Origin: Bactrocera neohumeralis
Lineage: Eukaryota; Arthropoda; Insecta; Diptera; Tephritidae
NCBI RefSeq assembly: GCF_024586455.1
Contig: NC_065922.1
Location: 29,694,089-29,758,088, forward strand
Direction of reading: 5' to 3'
DNA length: 64,000 bases
The notes under the pieces are model-generated. The model searched no databases, was not told the origin of the DNA, and saw nothing but the letters and a program-made list of their open reading frames with translations. This document shows positions 57,545-64,000 of the stretch, one piece after another (positions within the stretch are counted from its first letter, which is position 1; every line of letters begins with the position of its first letter). Position numbers and translations under genes: made by a program.

Positions 57545-59435
57545 TACTTGTAGCTTGAAGATAAATTATATGCATAAGTTTGTTTTAAGTTTTGTGTATA
57601 AGAGTTCTAATAGATTTTGTGCTTCGATTAGTCTTAATAATATTGTTTTTTAATATAGCCTTAATAAAAGAAGCAGTTATTGTGTAGCTCTTTCATGCAA
57701 ACCTAACGCGGTTATTAGGAGTAGAAATAGTTTGAAAGAATCAAAAGATAGTTCTTTAAAGAAGGTATTCTGACAGCATTTCTTATATGTAAAGTTCTCG
57801 TGCAAAGAACTATTGTTTTGTAATGATAGCTTGCATGTTCAATATATGTGCATAGAAACTCTTTCGAATGACTATATTATTCCTTTGCATATAAAAGTAC
57901 CATAATTGTTCACAAAAATAATACAAAATGTTTGTAATACCTTAAACTTATAGCGCCAGATGATGATATACTATATATAAATATGTTCAAGGTCTCCAGA
58001 TAAAGATATTTCTGAATGACTGTTGATTCGTCTGATCATGTAAGAATAACACAAGTCAAAATTGAGATGCCTTGACAGAACTTGGTATATGTGTATCTTC
58101 ACTATCCAATCTCACTTCAGTTCCTGAGATATCCATCATAATAATATGATTATCAGACGTCCCCTTCTTACTATTTGCTGCTATTAATTTATTATTTGCT
58201 TCTCTATTAATTGTCTTACTGTTGTTTTAATAATATTTATATTAAAAGAATATCAGTCAAACGTACAATATTGGTTTGACAATGAAAAATATATGATTGA
58301 TTAATATTCCTTTCCACAAATATTGCAAAAAAAGTCAATTGAAGGTGAAAATTTGCAGTAAGCACTTTTTAAACTGCAGACCAATAAAGTAATTTTTACT
58401 CAAATCGCTCGCTCTCGTAATTCGATTAGCAAATAAATAATTGCAAACAACAACTTTAATAGTAAAAAAACAATACAATAGCAAATAATAATGAAAGCAA
58501 AAAATGACGCAGTGGAAATAAATAAATTTTTATTAAATAAAATTGCCTCTACTCAAATCAGTGGGTCGCAAACGCTGTAAGAAATTGCAGAGTAAATATG
58601 GCTTGGCAAAATTGCACTCGTTCTTCTCCAACCGCACATCAATGATGTTTGTTTTTGTTGAATATTCATATGTGTCTCACCACAATGGTTGTAATGGCAT
58701 TGGACTGCATTGGCAATAAGCCACTCGTATCTTGTTTCAATATATTGAATCGGGCAAACAAGCAAATAAATTAATTCAATCCTTTAATGCGAACACAAAT
58801 ACACAGATGTATACAAACAGAAATGTGTGTGTGTGTGGGTGAAAATGCCATGGTCAGCACAATAGCAAGGACTAAATTGCAGTAAATATGAAGCTTATTT
58901 TCTTCAGCTACGAGTTGTTAGGAAGCTAATTTTGTGGACTAATTGAAAATAGAGTTGCTAGTATTTTCTGCTTTGTAATTATACATACATATATACAAAA
59001 AAGGACCGATATTATATATTGTAAGATGAGTGTTTTAGGGTATTCTATTCTGTAACTATTTATTTTTCCGGATCTTCCTGTCTGTCAGAGTAAACATGCT
59101 AATAGACTTACTTTGTGTTCATCTAGTGTTGACTTAATGCCTGAATTGTTACGATGGTGTGTTTTTAATAAATCGATCTGAGTTCAGACGGTCTCTAACC
59201 CATCCATCTTATTTATCTTTTGTAAATAGTGAATTTGTGTAAGCACAACTCAATAATATTAGTTGATATTGAAAGGCTTTGTCTCAAACAGACAACACAT
59301 TAACCCCTTTTGTGGATTTTGCAGATCCTACCAAATTATGTATATGACTTCGTTTTTTCTTCTTGCTATATCAGTCAGAAGTTCGTTTACTTTACTTTAG
59401 GCATATTCTTGCATAAAATCCAACACCCTCGGAGT
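57545..59435. other. No gene recognised
   Basis: AT-rich with short open frames. No repeats shared with the rest of the window were noticed. Confidence 0.4.
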
Positions 59436-59439
59436 TTTC

Positions 59440-60660
59440 GAGAAATGAGGTTGGAAACTGGATTGTAAGTAGTGAGGATAGCCACAGCTTCTCCTGGATG
59501 CTCATTTTCCCCACCTACGGAAGAATTAACCATTGGGGTCTAAAGAAGGCTTTACAGCTTTTCAGACTTTTAGACCTCATTTCGGTGGCTTGGAGGCAGA
59601 AGGCGTTCATCTCGAAGGCCTGTGAAAGTTCTCATGACACTGCTAAGGACTTCTGATTAGGGTCCAAGAAATATCTTCAGCATGCCTATAGCAAAGGTGG
59701 GTCGGTCGACACTGAGTTATATTTACTCGGTAGTGTCCTGACTTGAGGTAACCCTTATAAAAAATACTATAGTATCTTTCTTGATATCGAGGCGGCTTAC
59801 TTACTTACTGCCGGACGAGGTTATTGGTGCTCTCAATAAATTCGAGGTCGAAGCTAATATCATGCATATCATCTATAGTCTCCTACGCGACAGAATGCGC
59901 GGACATTACCGAAAGTATATAGGGGCACTTCGCTAGGTGGCGTACATTTCCTCTTCCTCTGGATCGTAGTGGTAAACGACTTTTTGAAGGAACTTGATTA
60001 ACGAGGCTGCAATTGGTTGCCTTCGCGGACGATTCAGCTGTTTTGTTAAAGGAAAATTCCTAACGCCGTTTACGATCTCATACACTCTGATAGCCGAGCG
60101 GCTATACTGGTTTTGACCATGGCTCATTAGAACCAGCTTCAACCTTTTCCATATTAGACTTGTGTGGCCGGCCCGTCACAGCGGAATCACCGGCAACTGC
60201 AATGCTCGCGAGCTTGTTAGGGAGGTCACCCTTACCCCAATTTCATCAGACTAGAAGTCAGTCGGTTGTCCGATTTCTTTTTACGCTCTAACGCTGGACC
60301 TATGGACCTCCAGTGGGTTTGGCGGACGCTGGTCAACAGCCTGAACTTGTACGACTGCGAGATCCTTCTGACACCATTTAAACCATAAGTGGTCTACCGA
60401 ACTACTTGCCCTAAGCATAGTTAATATCGCCGCCATTGTAGATGTTCTGACTGAACACTGTCCAATGCGGATGTTCTTTGTAAAAGCTGTATGGAGGAAA
60501 GCGAGGTGGAATCATCTTGTATTTATCTCCTCCCATGCTCAGCTTACGATTGGTTTGAGATTGAATTATCTCGGTAGACACACCTTCGAAGAACCTAGCG
60601 AAGTGGCTGCGATTGATATTGACCCTACAACCTAAACTAATCATTACCTAAACCTAACTT
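59440..60660 (+). mobile_element. RNase H-bearing non-LTR retrotransposon, decayed
   Basis: Plus-strand pieces in order: WGLKKALQLFRLLDLISVAW, RQKAFISKACE, SIFLDIEAA (RT palm aspartate), DEVIGALNKFEVEANIMHII, GGVHFLFLWIVVVNDFLKEL, the catalytic VAFADDSAVLLK with FADD at 60022-60033, then RHSGITGN at 60171-60197, which is the end of RNase H (HSGI-x-GN). LTPISSDXKSVG and the zinc region CKSCMEESEVES ... CSAYD near 60480-60540 close it. A deletion removes most sequence between FADD and RNase H, and frames are broken throughout. Fits the I/R1/Loa/Jockey group; I cannot place the clade. Confidence 0.8.
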
Positions 60661-60679
60661 GGTACACTTACTGATCTTT

Positions 60680-61100
60680 AGTCCACTCTCAACGAATAAA
60701 GACCAAACACACTAAATCACCCATTATTCACGTGCTGTTATATGGTGCAGAGGCATGGACGATGACAACATCTAATTAGTCGACGTTACAAGTTTTTGAG
60801 AGAAAAGTTCTGCGGAAGATTTATGGTCTTTTGGGCATTGGCAACGGCGAATGCCGCAGTTGATAGAACGATGTGCTGTACAAGATATACGATAATATTG
60901 ACTTGTTCAGCGAATTAAAAGACAGCGGCAACTCTGGCTAAGACATGTCATTCGAATGGTCAGGATGGAGAAGAACCTGGCTACAGTTGGGATCTCCGAT
61001 TGGCGCCAAACAGCGAGGACGAAAAAGGACTGGCGCGTTGTTATTAATTCGGCTATAACCCCAAAAACGGTGTCTGCGCCAAAAAGGAAGAAGAAGAAGT
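60680..61100 (+). mobile_element. RTE-like retrotransposon, 5'-truncated 3' end
   Basis: Translation holds HVLLYGAEAWTMTTSN, a stop, STLQVFERKVLRKIYGLLGI, GNGECR, then YDNIDLFSELKDSG and GAKQRGRKRTGALL. This is the C-terminal part after the RT domain (LLYGAEAW, FERKILRKI), ending in the A-rich AAAAAGGAAGAAGAAGAAGT. Same family as 7100-8345. It begins right after the end of another non-LTR relic on the same strand. Confidence 0.8.
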
Positions 61101-61104
61101 ATTC

Positions 61105-61680
61105 TAACTCTTGCCTGAATATGTATAGTTAAAAAATTAACTGTCAACTCTATTGGCTGTATTTGTCGGCCCAGATTAATGCTTTTGATTATAACTCTTG
61201 TATTGCTTGGTCTTTCCCCTGAAAGAGTCTTTTATCAGATATTTTGCTCAGGTTTCTTAATGCTTTTTCTCTTTATCAGTACTTCGAGTTTTTTACAATC
61301 ACGATTTGCGACTAAATTTATATGCTATGGTTTTCAAATATGACATTATGTTTCACAACATGATTCGGTCCTTCTTGTAATAGTTACACTGATTCATTAA
61401 TTCTTCATCTTTCCATTTATTATGCCAAGTTTGCGAAACAGATTGTTTGTACGAGTAGCACTATTAAAGGTTATTCTATTCAAATAAATAGGTTCCAAAA
61501 TGAAACTCATATGTTCTATTGGCTGAGCCTGAGTTAGCTTTTCCTTATACCTGGACATGTGGACCCTAATTTTTACCACATTCCTATGAACCATTTGATT
61601 TCGTTGTGTTTCCCCTTCCATTTTCGCGTAAGCAAATTAGCAGAATACTTAAAACTCTAGCACTAAAAATCCCACGAAAA
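61105..61680. other. No gene recognised
   Basis: AT-rich. A 74-codon minus-strand frame at 61397-61621 has no domain. Confidence 0.4.
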
Positions 61681-61684
61681 CGAA

Positions 61685-61975
61685 GAGTCTGATTTTTTAA
61701 GAGCAATTAATAAAATAATTTCCATTTTTCTATGGCCATCCCGTAAGTTGGCCACCAAGATCATGCGATTTAACGCCTTTAGACTATTTTTTGTGGGGCT
61801 ACGTCAAGAAAACAGAAGAGTTATACTTACTTTCGATGGACCACCTCCAAAAAGTTCAAAAAGTAGTGTCATGAACCAATCTAACGTTTCAAATAAAGAA
61901 CCGATAAAGTTATCAAGCTTTATGACGAAGACTCAGTTTCATTAATCAAAAGCACACTAACGCTCAATTCGGTCG
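61685..61975 (+). pseudogene. Tc1/mariner-type DDE transposase fragment (copy T5)
   Basis: Reads DFLRAINKIIS and, after a frameshift, PVSWPPRSCDLTPLDYFLWG followed by YVKKTEELYLLSMDHLQKVQ. The block SCDLTPLDYFLWGYVK is in canonical form, better kept than in any other copy here. Both ends are truncated. Confidence 0.75.
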
Positions 61976-62125
61976 TTTAATACTTCATTGCTGAAATTAA
62001 CTATTTTACACAGAAAATATTTTTGATTAAAAGACTAAATAAGTGTAGCATTTTGTTTAAATAAAAAATAATAATTAAGAAAAAAATCAAATGAACGGAA
62101 GTGAAAAATCCACGATTATATTACT

Positions 62126-62971
62126 TTAACTATATTTCGCTTTATGCAAACTAGACGCTGGCACAGCTGGGAGTTGCTTCCCACTTGCCGTATTGCCACT
62201 TGAATTCAATTGCTCGGACGTCTGCGTGACGCATGTCTGCTGCAGACGCTGCTCGCATTGATCCGACTCGACGGAGGTTAACGGTGTTTGCACATTGACC
62301 GACTGTTTGCGTTGCGTTGCCGCGTCGCCTTGCTGTTGTGAAGGCGTCTGCGAATTTTGCAGCTGCTTTTGCTGTTGCTGTTGTTGACGTTGACGTTGCT
62401 GCTCCCTAGACAGCAATTTCGGTTTCCTTATGTATTCCTTGTAGTAGAAATCGAGGAACAAGGCAAACATGAATAGATTCTGTATAAGGCCGACAAAGGA
62501 TATAATCAACGGATGTTGGCAATGGTTGCGCACGATGGCCATCAAAAAGTGTATGAATAAATAGCCGAATTGTAGCAGCTGCAGCTGGGTTATGTGACGC
62601 TTCCACCAGAGGGCGCGTTTGACGGTCCACACGGACGTCACAAAGTAATAGCCATACATGACGGTGTGTATGAGGGCATTGATGACGCCTATCATGGTGC
62701 TGTGACTGCCTGTGGGCGCGAGAGAAAGTGAAATATATTGCAAATTAATATTTTCTTTAACTAAATTCACTTATTAGTTATTTTTAACGCTATTGTAAGC
62801 TGAATTTGTAGCTTGAACATGGCACAGTGTTGTATGTGCATGTGTTGCTACGCGGCGAAACTTACCTGTCAAGAAGGTCGTGAACGCGTAAACAGCGAAA
62901 ACCATGCCGGCGTGATGATAAACATGCAAAAAGGTGATTTGATTGTTTTTCTTGCGCAGCACAAAGAAAAT
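62126..62971 (-). CDS. ELO-family very-long-chain fatty acid elongase, last two coding exons (partial)
   Basis: ER-membrane condensing enzyme that joins malonyl-CoA to acyl-CoA in fatty acid elongation. Exon A, 62866-62971, follows an acceptor CTTGCAG with a long pyrimidine tract. It encodes IFFVLRKKNNQITFLHVYHH and AGMVFAVYAFTTFLT, with the ELO catalytic HxxHH box. The donor is ACAG|GTAAGT. The intron, 62710-62865, ends CCACAG. Exon B, 62126-62709, encodes SHSTMIGVINALIHTVMYGY, YFVTSV, RALWWKRHITQLQLLQFGYL and ends FYYKEYIRKPKLL, then a hydrophilic tail with a glutamine-rich stretch (QRQRQQQQQQKQLQ) and the stop after HKAKYS. Together 229 codons, split within a Gly codon. At least four hydrophobic membrane segments are visible. 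The N-terminal third lies beyond 64000. The Gln-rich tail of roughly 90 residues is longer than in typical ELO proteins, and no KKxx-type retrieval signal is obvious. Paralogue not determined. Confidence 0.93.
62710..62865 (-). other. Intron of the elongase gene
   Basis: 156 bases, GTAAGT at the donor (62865) and CCACAG at the acceptor (62710). It keeps the frame by splitting a glycine codon G|GC. Short introns of this size are normal in flies. Confidence 0.9.
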
Positions 62972-64000
62972 CTGCAAGTAAACAAGTTGAGAGGTGTTGT
63001 TGAAAGAAACGGAAAAAAAAGAAGAGAAAGAAACGAGAAAAGACTTTAAGTTCGGCTGCACCGAAGCTATAATAATCTTCTCAGGTGCATTTCTTATAAA
63101 ATTAAGGGTATAAAATTATATTTATATTAATTTTGAGCGGTCAGTTTGTATAGCAGCTATATGTTATAGTCGTCCGATTTTGAATTTTTTTTTCAGATTA
63201 TAGCATTGCTTTAGACAATAATCTGTGATTAATTTTGGGTCGATATCGTGTAAAATGAAAAAGCTTTCCATACAAGGACTTGATTTTGATCGATCAGTTT
63301 GTACGACAGCTATAAGCTATAATAGTCCGATCTGAACAATTTTTTCCGAGATCTTACTATTTTCTTGTATAATATTCTGTGATAAATTTCGGTAAGATAT
63401 CTCATGAAATGAAAAAGCTTTTCATACAAGAGCTTGATTTTCATTAGTCAGTTTGTATAGCAGCTATATGTTATAATAGTCCGATCTGAACAATTTTTTC
63501 GGAGATATTACTATTACTCTGACCAATAGTTCACGATAAATTTCGGGAACATAGCTTCACAAATAAAAAAGTTTTCCATACAAGGACTTGATTTTGAGTG
63601 ATCAGTTTGTATGGCAGCTATATGCTATAGTGATCCGATATTTTTGATTCTGTTAACTGAGCAGTTTATTGAGGAGAAAAAGACATACGCAAATTTTCAG
63701 TTGGATATCTCGAAAACTAAGGGACTAGTTCCCATGTATATAAACAGGCACATGGGTAAAGGTAAATCGACTCAGCTCGTGTGTATATCCGCTTAGGCTC
63801 TCCGACGTGTTCGACTGGGGGCTATAAACACTTTGATTTGTTTAAGATATCAAAACATGTCTTGTGCAGGGTATAAAAAGAGGAAGACGGAATGTGAAAA
63901 AGTGCAAACGAAATCAAATCTAAAGAATACAAGCAATAAATTTATTCAGCGAAATTCCATATTTCCACTATACATACATACAAAAACAAATAGATTTGTG
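62972..64000 (-). other. Upstream intron of the elongase gene (runs off the window)
   Basis: No further ELO exon is recognisable between the exon A acceptor at 62972 and the window end. The interval is largely occupied by a hairpin-ended repeat. The exon encoding the conserved region before FFVLRKK must therefore lie beyond 64000. Confidence 0.7.
63040..63880 (+). repeat. Hairpin-ended dispersed repeat inside the elongase intron (H4)
   Basis: Starts with TAAGTTCGGCTGCACCGAAG and CTCAGGTGCATTTCTTA, and ends TGTGCAGGGTATAAAAAGAG. Four internal units begin near 63138, 63294, 63449 and 63602, spaced about 155 bases. It sits about 70 bases upstream of exon A (in gene sense), antisense to the gene. 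The open frame 63611-63796 matches those of H2 and H3 in layout. Confidence 0.85.

Overview
The window looks like AT-rich nuclear DNA from a higher fly. A tephritid fruit fly is the best guess, inferred from the mix of repeats: several mariner lineages, piggyBac, RTE-like and RNase H-bearing non-LTR elements, and hairpin-ended dispersed repeats. There is no bacterial gene organisation. Almost everything recognisable is a mobile element or a duplicated non-coding module. No tRNA, rRNA or CRISPR array was found.

One host gene is clear. The last two coding exons of an ELO-type very-long-chain fatty acid elongase lie on the minus strand at 62126-62971, joined by a clean GT-AG intron. Its earlier exons lie beyond position 64000. 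The intron upstream carries a hairpin-ended repeat at 63040-63880.

Layout. 0.1-4.7 kb: decayed DDE transposase pieces, an RNase H piece, and an old mariner split by a second mariner. 5.6-6.5 kb: hairpin-ended repeat. 7.1-8.3 kb: RTE-like retrotransposon with endonuclease and YADD pieces. 11.3-12.4 kb: nearly full-length but broken Tc1/mariner-type transposase. 13.9-15.9 kb: 3' end of one non-LTR element, a leader-like sequence, then half a mariner. 17.3-36.1 kb: an array of five homologous promoter/first-exon-like modules plus one partial, all in one orientation, each ending in a GTRAGTCA splice-donor-like sequence and embedded in larger segmental duplications. 39.5-40.9 kb: broken piggyBac. 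43.9-44.6 kb: two more transposase fragments. 49.2-51.5 kb: two abutting dispersed repeats. 52.6-53.4, 59.4-61.1 kb: non-LTR remains. 55.2-57.5 kb: a mariner remnant, a hairpin repeat and an apparently intact mariner with perfect 28-bp inverted repeats and all three catalytic aspartates (56270-57541).

The two points most worth following are the 17-36 kb module array, which no standard element explains, and the intact mariner. The long stretches between features look like ordinary intergenic or intronic DNA. Most boundaries of decayed elements are good to a few tens of bases only.
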